Source: an uncultured bacterium
GTDB lineage: Bacteria; Bacillota; Clostridia; UBA1381
Length of the DNA stretch: 64,000 bases
Assembly: GCA_905215805.1 (NCBI GenBank)
Contig: CAJMRL010000010.1
Coordinates: forward strand, 24,430-88,429
Reading direction: 5' to 3'
Under the pieces are notes generated by a model. It was not told the origin of the DNA. It searched no databases and was given only the letters and a program-made list of their open reading frames with translations. A program made the position numbers and the translations under genes. This document shows, one piece after another, positions 49,909-59,025 of the stretch (positions are counted from its first letter, which is position 1; each line of letters opens with the position of its first letter).

Positions 49909-51103
49909 TTCCTTTCAATTTTAATTCCCTCAGTGTCGTTCTGTTTTCCGCAAGCTCTTTTAATAAAGCGCATTCATCCCCAGCTCCATTAAGCATAAGC
50001 TCTGCCGCTTCGGCTGCGCTCATGCCGTAAACCTCAGCTTCGTATCCTCTCTTCATTATTTCTTTCTTTGCATTTTTTATATCTTTTACGCTCAAATTGC
50101 CGAAGCTTTTCATTAGCCTGTCGATATAACTGTCATCATAAAATATATCCCGTATAAGCTCATTATACGCCGCTGTATATTCTCTTTCCATACAGTCGGC
50201 GATCCGTATTTCTATATATGTTTTAAGCCTTACATCAAAGAAAAACATGGACATAATATGCTCCGCTTCCTCTATTGACATAACTCTGTCATCATATATC
50301 TGAGAAGGAGTTTTCTCCTTTGAATAAACAGTCTTCCCGTCTCTTTCATAGAGAATAATCGGATTTGTCATAAGATATTGAGCGTATTTTTCGTATCCGA
50401 AATCTTTGTCCATAAGCGTCGGAATAACACCGCACCGTACATTGTCTACGTCGTTCCATATCTGAGACCTGATAATATAATTATAATTCTTCTGTCCCTC
50501 ATATATGGGTGAATTATCCGTTATAAGCGCTATAATGGGCGACAATATATTTGCAATACGAAATTTTTTTACAAAATCGCTTTCATTAAAATAATCCACC
50601 GAAATCTGAGCCGATGCGGACGAACGCATCATATTTATTCCATGCTTTCCTGTATCCTTAAAATATTTGTCCATATATTTATATCTGTCCTTCGGTATAA
50701 GCTCAAGCTCCTCCGCTCTTGCATGCGGGTGTATTCCCTCCGTATAAACGCAAAAATCCGACTCGGCATTAAAGCGCGTAATAAACGAGTCATATATTTT
50801 AAAGGTTTCCTCGCTGCTTTCCCTCGGTGCAATACTTATCTCAAGCTGTGCCGCCGGCTCAAGGGTAATAGAATAATCATTATTATAATATCCGAAATAA
50901 TTTCCCGAATCAATAATCTCTTTATCCCCGTTTTTCTCTATTTTCTTAAGAATTCCGCAAAGCTCCTCATATCCCACCGCTGATCCGTCCTTATGGGTAA
51001 GAAAATGCTCTATCTCCACTCCGGTATATCTCCCGCCCTCGGATTTTTCACCGGATCTGAAATACTGCGACAGCATTCTTATATTACTTTTATAAAAATT
51101 CAA
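49898..51103 (-). CDS. GCS2-family glutamate-cysteine ligase-like enzyme
   Basis: Member of the glutamate-amine/cysteine ligase fold of Pfam GCS2 (401 residues). Family marks: TGVEIEHFLTHKDG (start of the glutamate site, G-x-E-x-E), the LEISIAPRES strand, SASAQISVDYFNE, and the YIEIRIADCM element near 300 (E-x-R). Such enzymes make gamma-glutamyl peptides: GshA/EgtA make gamma-Glu-Cys, relatives use amines. It is the first gene of a two-gene operon with an ATP-grasp ligase, mirroring gshA-gshB or egt-type two-step synthesis. GAGGTATATTTTGAATTTT-like leader holds the binding site; promoter at 51134-51162. Confidence 0.8.
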   Translation of the reverse strand: MNFYKSNIRMLSQYFRSGEKSEGGRYTGVEIEHFLTHKDGSAVGYEELCGILKKIEKNGDKEIIDSGNYFGYYNNDYSITLEPAAQLEISIAPRESSEETFKIYDSFITRFNAESDFCVYTEGIHPHARAEELELIPKDRYKYMDKYFKDTGKHGINMMRSSASAQISVDYFNESDFVKKFRIANILSPIIALITDNSPIYEGQKNYNYIIRSQIWNDVDNVRCGVIPTLMDKDFGYEKYAQYLMTNPIILYERDGKTVYSKEKTPSQIYDDRVMSIEEAEHIMSMFFFDVRLKTYIEIRIADCMEREYTAAYNELIRDIFYDDSYIDRLMKSFGNLSVKDIKNAKKEIMKRGYEAEVYGMSAAEAAELMLNGAGDECALLKELAENRTTLRELKLKGNVI

Positions 51104-51133
51104 AATATACCTCCATATATTTTTTATAAGGTT

Positions 51134-51162
51134 ATTATATCACTTCCCATTTATGCTGTCAA
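51134..51162 (-). promoter_or_regulatory. Sigma-A promoter of the GCS2/ATP-grasp operon
   Basis: Minus-strand TTGACA (51157-51162), 17-base spacer, TATAAT (51134-51139): a consensus promoter. Confidence 0.88.
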
Positions 51163-51235
51163 CAAGGGAACGTCCAATTCATTTTAGCATATTATATAAA
51201 ATAATGCTTATTTGAAAATACCTTCTCTATGGTAC

Positions 51236-51264
51236 TTGACATATATTTTTCTTTGTTATAAAAT
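51236..51264 (+). promoter_or_regulatory. Sigma-A promoter of rnr
   Basis: TTGACA (51236-51241), 17-base spacer, TAAAAT (51259-51264). The 145 bases to the rnr start hold no gene; AT-rich leader. Confidence 0.7.
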
Positions 51265-51409
51265 ATATGTAATAGGTAATAATATAAAAAAGTCACTGTC
51301 ATGACTTAAAACGGAAAATCATACTCCGAATGCATTAATTTGTAAATACCTTAAATATATTAAATTCATTTTTATTTGTATCGTGCGCATGAGCGCTATG
51401 GAGAAAAAT

Positions 51410-53677
51410 ATGGACAGAAAAGAAAAAATATTGTCGTACATGAAATCGGAATTCTATGTTCCGCTGAAATTCAACGAGCTTATGACTGTGCTTGACGTGC
51501 CTAAGCGGGATGAAGCGGAGCTTCAGGGGATACTTGACGCTCTTGTTGATTCGGGAAAAATCTTGCTTACCAAAAAACGCCGTTATATGCCCGCCAACAA
51601 AAATACTTACCTTGTCGCGGGAAGACTCCGCTGCAATATAAGGGGCTTTTTCGGCTTTCTTATATGCGAAGAAGAAAATGAAGAGGACGTTTTTATACAT
51701 GGTGATAAAATGCTTGACGCCCTTGACGGCGACCGGGTGCTTGTGAGAATAGATAAAAAAGAAAAAAACGCACGTCGGGAAGGGCATGTTGTAAAGGTCA
51801 CGGAACGCGCCAATAAAAATATAGTTGGCGTGGTAAGCAAAAAGAAGGACGGAATGTACAGGATAGTTCCGGATAACAGGCGTATATATAAAAATGTGCG
51901 CGTCCTTCCGGAAAACATGAACGGCGCCGTTATAGGCGACAGAGTCAATGCCGAGATAACACAATATTCAAAAAACGGAAAGCTTTACGGAAAAATCACT
52001 GTAATACTCGGCAGCTGCGACTCTCTGAAAAGCCTTACGGAGGGAATTATCCTTTCTAACCATATAAAGCAGGAATTTGATCCTGAAACGCTTGAAGAAG
52101 CACAAAAGGCTCCCGACAAAGTGTCTGAAAAGGAAACAGCAAAACGCGAGGATCTCAGAGATAAGCTTATATTTACAATAGACGGAGATGACGCAAGAGA
52201 TTTTGACGATGCGGTATCTCTCGAAATGCTGGATAACGGACATTACTTATTAGGCGTTCATATTGCAGATGTAACGCATTATGTAAGAAATAAATCCGCT
52301 CTCGACAAAGAAGCTCTTGAAAGAGGCACAAGCGTTTATCTTGCGGACAGAGTTATACCTATGCTGCCGCAAAAGCTGTCAAACGGAATATGTTCTCTTA
52401 ACCCAAGAGTTGACAGGCTTACACTTTCTGTTATGATGGAGATCGACGAAAACGGAAAAACAATAGGTCATGAGCTCAAAAAAACAGTCATACGCTCAAA
52501 GGAGAGAATGACCTATTCCGACGTCACAAAACTGCTTGAGGGTGAGGACCGCGCTCTTGCCAAAAAATACGCACATCTCCTGCCCACACTGAAGCAAATG
52601 GAAAAGCTTGCACGTATACTTATGGAAATGCGCGATAAACGCGGCGCTATAGGCTTTGATTTTCCGGAAAGCTATATAAGCGTTGACAAAAACGGAGAGC
52701 CGGTGGATATTTTACCGGACGAACGCGGGATTTCAAATAAAATAATAGAAGAATTTATGCTCAGCGCCAATGAAACAGTAGCAGAATATGCCTATTGGTC
52801 GGAGCTTCCATTCGTTTACAGAGTCCATGATGCACCGTCGTCAGACAAACTCACAGCGTTTAACGAATTTGCACGCCATTTCGGACTGCATATAAAAGGC
52901 AAAATCGATGACGGAGAGCCTATACATCCAAAGGCTCTCCAGGCGGTGCTTGACCAAGTAAAAGGCAAGGCTGAGGAAAAAATGGTTTCAACAGAAATGC
53001 TGCATTCACTTATGAAGGCCGAATACAGCCCCGATAACAGAGGTCATTTCGGTCTTGCGGCAAAATACTACTGTCATTTCACCTCTCCTATAAGACGCTA
53101 TCCCGATCTTATAATACACCGCATACTAAAGCTTTTCATAGACGGGAAGCTGACAGAGAAAAAATATGACGCATATATGGCGTCAGTCGAAGAAATCGCA
53201 AAGCACTCAAGCGAAACGGAGCTTAATGCTGAGCATACCGAGCGAGATGTTGACGATCTCATGAAAACGGCTTATATGTCTAAATTTATAGGAGAAAGCT
53301 TTGAAGCATCTATTGCAAATGTAACGAGCTTCGGAATGTTTGTTGAGCTTAAAAATTCTGTTGAGGGACTTGTGCGCTTGGAAAACATGAATGAGGACTA
53401 TTTTATATATGACGAAGTTTCTTCCTCTCTTATCGGAGAACACGGCGGAAGAATATACCGTATAGGTGACAAAGTCATAGTTACCCTCGTTCATACGGAT
53501 TTAGAGTCACGACAGATCGACTTTGTTCTTGAGGAGGACGTCACTCCGGGAATATACAGAAAATTTAATTCAGACAAACGTGATAAAAAGCACGGCAAAA
53601 AATTCAGTACAGAAAAAAAATCAAGGAGAAAAGGCGGTAAAAAATATAAACCCGCCAAAAAGAAGAAAAAGAAATAA
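51410..53677 (+). CDS. rnr: Ribonuclease R
   Basis: Processive 3'-5' exoribonuclease for structured RNA and ribosome rescue. Layout: N-terminal helix-turn-helix (about 5-65), cold-shock domains, the RNB catalytic core with TIDGDDARDFDDAVSLE (catalytic Asp cluster), LNPRVDRLTLSVMMEID, VYRVHDAPS and YCHFTSPIRRYPDL, an S1 domain (about 615-700), and a Lys-rich tail (KKYKPAKKKKKK). 755 residues from 51410. That ATG is chosen because GGAG lies 6 bases before it; a GTG nine codons earlier is open. The stop overlaps the next gene (TAATG). Confidence 0.96.
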   Translation: MDRKEKILSYMKSEFYVPLKFNELMTVLDVPKRDEAELQGILDALVDSGKILLTKKRRYMPANKNTYLVAGRLRCNIRGFFGFLICEEENEEDVFIHGDKMLDALDGDRVLVRIDKKEKNARREGHVVKVTERANKNIVGVVSKKKDGMYRIVPDNRRIYKNVRVLPENMNGAVIGDRVNAEITQYSKNGKLYGKITVILGSCDSLKSLTEGIILSNHIKQEFDPETLEEAQKAPDKVSEKETAKREDLRDKLIFTIDGDDARDFDDAVSLEMLDNGHYLLGVHIADVTHYVRNKSALDKEALERGTSVYLADRVIPMLPQKLSNGICSLNPRVDRLTLSVMMEIDENGKTIGHELKKTVIRSKERMTYSDVTKLLEGEDRALAKKYAHLLPTLKQMEKLARILMEMRDKRGAIGFDFPESYISVDKNGEPVDILPDERGISNKIIEEFMLSANETVAEYAYWSELPFVYRVHDAPSSDKLTAFNEFARHFGLHIKGKIDDGEPIHPKALQAVLDQVKGKAEEKMVSTEMLHSLMKAEYSPDNRGHFGLAAKYYCHFTSPIRRYPDLIIHRILKLFIDGKLTEKKYDAYMASVEEIAKHSSETELNAEHTERDVDDLMKTAYMSKFIGESFEASIANVTSFGMFVELKNSVEGLVRLENMNEDYFIYDEVSSSLIGEHGGRIYRIGDKVIVTLVHTDLESRQIDFVLEEDVTPGIYRKFNSDKRDKKHGKKFSTEKKSRRKGGKKYKPAKKKKKK

Positions 53678-54801
53678 TGGATAAATTTGAATTAGTAATA
53701 CCCACTCTTCTCGGACTTGAAGCGTTTACATCACGCGAGATAAGGAGAATGGGCTATGAGACCTCATCCGTTGAGGACGGACGCGTAAGCTTTTACGGAG
53801 ATAAAGAAGCAATATGCAGAGCTAACATAGGCATACGAACAGGAGAACGGGTTCTTATAAAGCTCGGCGAATTCAAGGCGCAAAGCTTTTCAGAGCTATT
53901 TGACAATGTATATGAGCTGCCGTGGGAAGAATGGATCGATAAAAACGGAGCGTTTCCGGTAAAGGGTTACAGCCTTAAATCAAAGCTTGCAAGTATTCCG
54001 GACTGTCAGGCTATAATTAAAAAATCAATTGCAAAAAAGCTCGGTGCAAAATATGGTATTGAGCATTTGCCCGAAGACGGCGCACTCTATCAGATACAGT
54101 TTTCCATAATGAAGGACCGCGTGACCATGATGATAGACACCTCCGGCGCACCTCTCCATAAACGCGGCTACAGGCAGCATTCAAATCTTGCACCGCTTCG
54201 CGAAACCATAGCAGCAGCCATGGTTATGATGAGCTACTGGAAGTTTGAATATCCGCTTCTTGACCCGTTCTGCGGTTCCGGCACAATACCAATCGAAGCC
54301 GCTATGTTTAAGCGCAATATCGCCCCGGGCCTAAACCGAGAATTTGCAGCGGAAAGCTTTGATGGGATTTCGCCTGCATTATGGGCAGATGCCAGAGCGG
54401 AGGCAACAGAAAACGTTCATAACGTCCCAATTGAGATATACGCCTCGGATATAGACCGTGCTTGTACCGAGCTTACGCTTGAAAATGCGCGCAAAGCCGG
54501 AGTTGATGAGTTTATACAGATATCATGCTCCGATGCACGCAATGCCTTTGTTGATAAGCCTAACGGAACAATTATATGCAACCCTCCATACGGCGAAAGA
54601 ATGGGTGATAAAAAAGAATGCGAACGCCTCTATCGTGATATGGGAAAGGCATTTGAGCGTTTTGATAACTGGGATAAATATATTCTTGTCCCAAATGAAC
54701 AATTTGAAAGCCTTTACGGCAGAAAAGCAGATAAGAAACGTAAAATTTACAATGGAATGCTAAGATGCAATATTTATCAGTATTTTAAAAAACGCAGATA
54801 A
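53677..54801 (+). CDS. THUMP-domain class I RNA methyltransferase (RlmL/YpsC-like)
   Basis: SAM-dependent methyltransferase modifying guanine N2 in 23S rRNA in the E. coli relative RlmL. 374 residues: an N-terminal THUMP domain (about 45-155) and a Rossmann domain with PLLDPFCGSGTIPIEAA (SAM site) and the N6/N2-methylase motif IICNPPYGERMG. LHKRGYR near 165 is also typical. It starts on the rnr stop; the exact target base is inferred. Confidence 0.92.
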   Translation: MDKFELVIPTLLGLEAFTSREIRRMGYETSSVEDGRVSFYGDKEAICRANIGIRTGERVLIKLGEFKAQSFSELFDNVYELPWEEWIDKNGAFPVKGYSLKSKLASIPDCQAIIKKSIAKKLGAKYGIEHLPEDGALYQIQFSIMKDRVTMMIDTSGAPLHKRGYRQHSNLAPLRETIAAAMVMMSYWKFEYPLLDPFCGSGTIPIEAAMFKRNIAPGLNREFAAESFDGISPALWADARAEATENVHNVPIEIYASDIDRACTELTLENARKAGVDEFIQISCSDARNAFVDKPNGTIICNPPYGERMGDKKECERLYRDMGKAFERFDNWDKYILVPNEQFESLYGRKADKKRKIYNGMLRCNIYQYFKKRR

Positions 54802-54874
54802 TTTATGCGAAGCAGCCCGGGCTGCCTGAATTTACATAACAGTCCGGGCTTATAAGATTGCAGGCACAGCCGCG

Positions 54875-55063
54875 TTATTTAAAATATTCCGCTGAAAACG
54901 GCAGTATTTCATTATATGATTCATATTCGTCCTCTGTAACAGGCGCCGACGCCACAAGACCTGTCTGCTCTGTAGAAGATACTGCCTCCATATTTCCTAT
55001 CAAGTCAAATCTTTCCGCATTCTGCTCATATTTTGGAATTCTCCTTTTTTCTTTCTTCATCAT
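54875..55063 (-). CDS. Small conserved-looking protein of unknown function
   Basis: A 62-residue (or 61, if the second ATG is used) soluble protein with a very strong GCGAGGAGGTGGA Shine-Dalgarno 4-7 bases upstream. The N-terminus is basic (KKEKRRIPK), the rest acidic and non-hydrophobic, with a distinctive RFDLIGNMEAVSSTEQTGL core and YESYNEILPFSAEY at the end. No membrane helix, cysteine or known motif. Reading-frame integrity plus the near-perfect ribosome binding site support a real gene; I have a weak impression of similar short proteins in other Clostridia but cannot name a family. Confidence 0.7.
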   Translation of the reverse strand: MMKKEKRRIPKYEQNAERFDLIGNMEAVSSTEQTGLVASAPVTEDEYESYNEILPFSAEYFK

Positions 55064-55142
55064 TCCACCTCCTCGCGTATTTATATCATTTCATAATAAG
55101 CCTCATGGTATACATATATTTTAAAGCAAGCAAAAAAACAAG

Positions 55143-55171
55143 TTGCTTAAATACAACTTTTATGATATAAT
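55143..55171 (+). promoter_or_regulatory. Sigma-A promoter of the NSS transporter
   Basis: TTGCTT (55143-55148), 17-base spacer, TATAAT (55166-55171). Confidence 0.75.
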
Positions 55172-55205
55172 AAGTACCATTACAAACGAGAGGAGAAAAA
55201 AACAA

Positions 55206-56576
55206 ATGGAAAGAGAAGGCTTGAAATCAAGACTTGGATTTATTCTTTTATCCGCCGGATGCGCTATAGGAATAGGAAATGTATGGAGATTTCCGTATGT
55301 AGTGGGAAATTACGGCGGAGGTATATTCGTACTGTTTTACATTATTTTTCTTGCGGCGGTGGGAATACCCGTACTTACGACAGAATTTGCAATAGGACGT
55401 GCAAGCCGCAAAAGCGTGGCAAAGGCATATGAGGTTCTTGAGCCTAAAGGCACAAAATGGCATCTGCACAGTAATATAGCCATTGCGGGAAATTATCTGC
55501 TTATGATGTTTTACACCACGGTTGCGGGATGGATGATGTATTATTTTTATAAGTTCCTCACCAACGGTTTTGCGCAGATGGATACAGAATCGGTCAGGAA
55601 TGTTTTCGGTAATCTCATGGCAAGTCCGGAAACAATGTCATTCTGGATGCTTGCGGCTGTAGTGATAAGCTTCGGAATATGCTCACTCGGTCTGCAAAAG
55701 GGCGTTGAAAAAATCACGAAAATCATGATGATAGCTCTTTTAGGGCTAATAATCATACTCGCAGTTCACGCTGTTAGACTTGACGGAGGAATAGAGGGAG
55801 TAAAATTCTATCTTCTGCCGGATTTCTCTAAAATAAAGGAGCTGGGATTTTTTACAATAGTAACCACTGCCATGAACCAGTCATTCTTTACGCTCAGCAT
55901 AGGAATGGGTTCAATGATGATTTTCGGCAGCTATATAGATAAATCACATACGCTTTTGAGCGAATCTATAAATATTGCCGCACTTGATACATTTGTGGCG
56001 ATCGTGGCGGGACTTATAATTTTTCCGTCATGCTTTTCGTTCGGAGTCAATCCGGACAGCGGTCCGAGCCTGATATTTATAACCCTGCCCAACGTCTTCA
56101 CGTCAATGACAGGCGGAAGAATATGGGGAGCGATGTTCTTCCTGTTTATGACCTTTGCCGCTTTATCAACGGTCATTGCAGTGTTCGAGAATATTATCGC
56201 ATGCTGCTCGGAAAAGTTTGAAATATCAAGAAAAAAATCCATCGCTATAAATTTGGTACTTGTGTCGCTGCTGTCACTGCCATGCGTGTTCGGATTCAAT
56301 CTGCTTTCCGGCATCCACCCTCTCGGCGGAGATTCGACCATTCTTGATTTTGAGGATTTTCTGGTAAGCAATATAGTTCTTCCCGTAGGCTCGCTTGTAT
56401 ATCTTCTGTTCTGTACGTCAAAATACGGCTGGGGCTTTAAAAACTATCTCGCCGAAGCAAATTCGGGTGAAGGACTGAAAATACCGAAATGGTGCGGTTT
56501 TTATTTTAAATACATTTTGCCCATTATCGTAGCGATACTTCTGATCCAGGGAATATGGAATGTTTTCGCAAAATAA
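55206..56576 (+). CDS. Sodium-dependent transporter of the NSS (SNF) family
   Basis: Sodium-coupled symporter for amino acids or related amines (456 residues, about eleven to twelve helices). The helix 1 motif GCAIGIGNVWRFPYVVGNYGGG (residues ~17-38, with the unwound site binding Na+ and substrate) is diagnostic; later TTAMNQSFFTLSIGMGSM (helix 6) and FAALSTVIAVFENI (helix 8). Bacterial NSS members often have eleven helices and prefer hydrophobic or aromatic amino acids; the substrate here is not known. Start set by GAGAGGAG before the ATG at 55206. Confidence 0.93.
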   Translation: MEREGLKSRLGFILLSAGCAIGIGNVWRFPYVVGNYGGGIFVLFYIIFLAAVGIPVLTTEFAIGRASRKSVAKAYEVLEPKGTKWHLHSNIAIAGNYLLMMFYTTVAGWMMYYFYKFLTNGFAQMDTESVRNVFGNLMASPETMSFWMLAAVVISFGICSLGLQKGVEKITKIMMIALLGLIIILAVHAVRLDGGIEGVKFYLLPDFSKIKELGFFTIVTTAMNQSFFTLSIGMGSMMIFGSYIDKSHTLLSESINIAALDTFVAIVAGLIIFPSCFSFGVNPDSGPSLIFITLPNVFTSMTGGRIWGAMFFLFMTFAALSTVIAVFENIIACCSEKFEISRKKSIAINLVLVSLLSLPCVFGFNLLSGIHPLGGDSTILDFEDFLVSNIVLPVGSLVYLLFCTSKYGWGFKNYLAEANSGEGLKIPKWCGFYFKYILPIIVAILLIQGIWNVFAK

Positions 56577-56607
56577 TTTTGCTTGATTTAAACGAAAGGA
56601 GGCTTTT

Positions 56608-56967
56608 ATGAGTATTATAGGCAATATTTTATGGTTTATTTTTGGAGGCATCATATCCGGACTGTCATGGTTCTTTGCGGGACTTCTATGGTGCATAACA
56701 ATTGTAGGCATACCAATCGGAGTGCAATGCTTTAAATTTGCCCGGCTGAGCTTTTTCCCTTTCGGAAAGGAAATCGTTTACGGCGGCGGGTTCGGAAGCC
56801 TTATTGTGAATATTATATGGCTTATAGTATCAGGGATTCCCATGGCGATCGAGTTTGCGGTCTTGGGCGCGCTGTTCTGTATTACTATTATCGGTATACC
56901 GTTCGGACTGCAATATTTTAAATTTGCCAGACTGGCGCTCATGCCGTTTGGTTCGGAAATACGCTGA
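56608..56967 (+). CDS. YccF-family inner membrane protein
   Basis: Small (119 residues) membrane protein made of two similar halves, each with helices and a GIP[IF]G-QxFKFARL motif: WCITIVGIPIGVQCFKFARL and FCITIIGIPFGLQYFKFARL. This duplication defines the YccF (DUF307) family, whose role is unknown. AAAGGAGG precedes the start. Follows the NSS gene by 31 bases, so it is probably in the same transcript. Confidence 0.9.
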   Translation: MSIIGNILWFIFGGIISGLSWFFAGLLWCITIVGIPIGVQCFKFARLSFFPFGKEIVYGGGFGSLIVNIIWLIVSGIPMAIEFAVLGALFCITIIGIPFGLQYFKFARLALMPFGSEIR

Positions 56968-56973
56968 TACATT

Positions 56974-57009
56974 AAAGGAGCACGGTTTGATTTAACCGCG
57001 CTCCTTTTT
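56974..57009. terminator. Bidirectional terminator of YccF and DUF1275 genes
   Basis: AAAGGAGCACGGTT pairs, with one mismatch, with AACCGCGCTCCTTT, and a T run follows on the plus strand. It overlaps the last codons of the DUF1275 gene. Confidence 0.85.
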
Positions 57010-57729
57010 ATTATCAGAAAAATGCAGATATATCCCAACCGGAATCAGTACAATGCAGCAAAGCCATATTGAATATTCGCTTCTTATCCCGTTCTCGTTC
57101 AAAAGCCGTATAAGCCATGCGCTCACTCCTGCTCCTATCACAAAAAATATGATATTCGCCAAATACAGGATACCCTTTCTTATAAGGGCATTTCTGTCAT
57201 CATGAAGATTCTGCGAAATAGATATTGCGAACTGGCGGAGATTATTGGTACAGAATACAGTTGACATCGTTACTCCTCTGCATGCTTTGAAGGTATTATA
57301 CTGCATAGCACACAAGAACGCGACCGCCACAGTAGTAACTCCGTAAGGCACCCATGAAGGAAGAAAACCCACACATAAAAACACAAAAAACTGTATAATA
57401 ACAAAAAGCGTATACCAGTTTATTTTCCCGTTGAATTTCTTCGGCATATGTATGGTAAGGAAAATCCCTATAACATACGCGCTCATTGGAATAAGATAAT
57501 ACAGCCCCTTAAGCGGGTCTTTATAATATGTAAAATTCATAGCCATCAGTGCAAAGTTTCCGGTCTGCGCATTTGCAAAAATATTTCCCTTTAAAAGATA
57601 TGTATATGACTCCAAGAATCCGCCTATAAACGCCAGCGCCATACATACCCTGAAATGCTCATATGCGGGATACTCCTTTTTTTGCGCCTTAACATAAGCC
57701 TTTTTTATAAATCTCAGCTGCTGAGTCAT
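56992..57729 (-). CDS. DUF1275 (YoaK-like) membrane protein
   Basis: Six-helix membrane protein of unknown function (245 residues from the chosen start). Signature FIGGFLESYTYLLKGNIFANAQTGNFALM near residues 34-62 matches DUF1275, as does TVFCTNNLRQFA later. Some DUF1275 members sit near metabolism or stress genes. Start: an ATG at 57727-57729 (MTQQLRF) fits an AAAGGA 12 bases upstream; an earlier ATG (57748-57750) has no site. The transcript begins with the hairpin at 57754-57786. Confidence 0.88.
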   Translation of the reverse strand: MTQQLRFIKKAYVKAQKKEYPAYEHFRVCMALAFIGGFLESYTYLLKGNIFANAQTGNFALMAMNFTYYKDPLKGLYYLIPMSAYVIGIFLTIHMPKKFNGKINWYTLFVIIQFFVFLCVGFLPSWVPYGVTTVAVAFLCAMQYNTFKACRGVTMSTVFCTNNLRQFAISISQNLHDDRNALIRKGILYLANIIFFVIGAGVSAWLIRLLNENGIRSEYSIWLCCIVLIPVGIYLHFSDNKKERG

Positions 57730-57753
57730 TGAAATATCAGATCCTTTCATGAA

Positions 57754-57786
57754 ATATGCCTGCCGAGATAATTACGGCAGGCATAT
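57754..57786 (-). promoter_or_regulatory. 5'-end hairpin of the DUF1275 transcript
   Basis: Arms ATATGCCTGCCG and CGGCAGGCATAT (12 bp, loop of 9) start about at the predicted transcription start of the promoter at 57789-57817. A stem at the extreme 5' end of mRNA can protect against 5' exonucleases or gate translation. Confidence 0.5.
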
Positions 57787-57788
57787 AT

Positions 57789-57817
57789 AATATATACCAA
57801 TTTCATTAAAAAGTCAA
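57789..57817 (-). promoter_or_regulatory. Sigma-A promoter of the DUF1275 gene
   Basis: Minus-strand TTGACT (57812-57817), 17-base spacer, TATATT (57789-57794). Confidence 0.78.
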
Positions 57818-57883
57818 GTATAAGCAGCCTATTTTAGCTCAATACCGATACCGTTATAATGGTTTTTCTGCATTTAGAAAATA

Positions 57884-59020
57884 TCATCTTTTCGTACTCA
57901 TTTCCAAAAGCTTCTGCTTCAGATCTCCCTCGATACGCGCAAGCTCTCCTTCAGCCTCATGGCGCTTTGCTCTGCCTTTCTCCTGAATGCTCATCACCTC
58001 GTCAAGGGTAGTGATAAGCATCTCGTTTGTTTCCTTGAGAGTTTGAATATCAACTATTCCACGCTCCGACTCACGCGCCGTGTCGATTGTAGCCTGCTTA
58101 AGTGTTGCTGCATTTTTCTTTAAAAGATCGTTTGTCATATCGGTAACCGCCCTATGAGCCTTAGCCGCCTCTGTCGAATGGGCTATTCCCAGTGCAATTA
58201 CCATCTGATTTTTCCAAAGCGGAATTGTGTTCACGAGAGTGGACTGTATCTTTTCCGCCATCATTGAATCATTATTCTGTATAAGCCTAATCTGCGGAGC
58301 GGTCTGTATTGCTATCATTCTCGTAAGCTCAAGATCATGAAGCTTTTTCTCAAAACGGTTGCATATTTCATTTAAATCGTTAGCCTGCTGCGCATCCTCC
58401 GGCAGACCGCTTTTTTTAGCTTTATCTGCCGCCTGTGCAACCTCTGTAGCGCGGAATTTTTCAAGACTCTTTTTGCCCGCAAGAATATACATTGTTATTT
58501 CCTTGTAATAGGTCCTGTTTGATTCATAAAGCTGGTCAAGACCAGATATATCCTTTAAAAGCCTTATTTGATGCTGTTCAAGCACTTTGGAAATTTCCTC
58601 TATATTGGTTTCAACCTTATTATAGCGCGCTTTTAATGCATCTATCTTATTTGTTCCTTTGCGGAAGAATTTCATAAATCCTCCCTTTTCTTCCTCTACA
58701 GCATCAAAGGACTTAAGCTCCATCACTATTCCGGCAAGCATATCGCCCACCTCTCCCAAATCCTTAGACTGTACGGATTCAAGCGCTTTTTCGGAAAATG
58801 CTGCCATTTTCTGCTGCGTTCCCGCGCCATACTGCAAAACCATAGTTGCATTTTTCAAATCAATTTGCTTTGAAAAGTTCTCTACCATTTGCTTTTCCTC
58901 ATCATTAAGCTCAGCAAAAGCATTGTCCGGCTCCTTTATATCCGGCTTTTCGGACGGCTTTTCCGGAGACGGCACATCTAAATCCGGAGTAAGTGTAAGT
59001 ATTGGTTTTTCGTTGTTCAT
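57884..59020 (-). CDS. telA: TelA-family toxic anion resistance protein
   Basis: Soluble helical protein of 378 residues in the TelA family (tellurite/envelope stress annotated; mechanism unsettled). The core has LIQNNDSMMAEKIQSTLVNTIPLWKNQM and the ALGIAHSTEAAKAHRAVTDMTNDLLK region, typical of TelA; the N-terminus is disordered and Pro/Glu-rich. Start at 59018-59020 (MNNEKP) is preferred because AAAGGATG lies about 8 bases upstream; an ATG nine bases earlier overlaps the xpaC stop. Coupled to xpaC, the usual pair. Confidence 0.92.
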   Translation of the reverse strand: MNNEKPILTLTPDLDVPSPEKPSEKPDIKEPDNAFAELNDEEKQMVENFSKQIDLKNATMVLQYGAGTQQKMAAFSEKALESVQSKDLGEVGDMLAGIVMELKSFDAVEEEKGGFMKFFRKGTNKIDALKARYNKVETNIEEISKVLEQHQIRLLKDISGLDQLYESNRTYYKEITMYILAGKKSLEKFRATEVAQAADKAKKSGLPEDAQQANDLNEICNRFEKKLHDLELTRMIAIQTAPQIRLIQNNDSMMAEKIQSTLVNTIPLWKNQMVIALGIAHSTEAAKAHRAVTDMTNDLLKKNAATLKQATIDTARESERGIVDIQTLKETNEMLITTLDEVMSIQEKGRAKRHEAEGELARIEGDLKQKLLEMSTKR

Positions 59021-59025
59021 TATAA

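Noticed and set aside
55143..55205. Longer N-terminus for the sodium-dependent transporter
   Set aside because: The extra 21 codons overlap the promoter; the ATG at 55206 has a good ribosome binding site and leads straight into the conserved helix 1.
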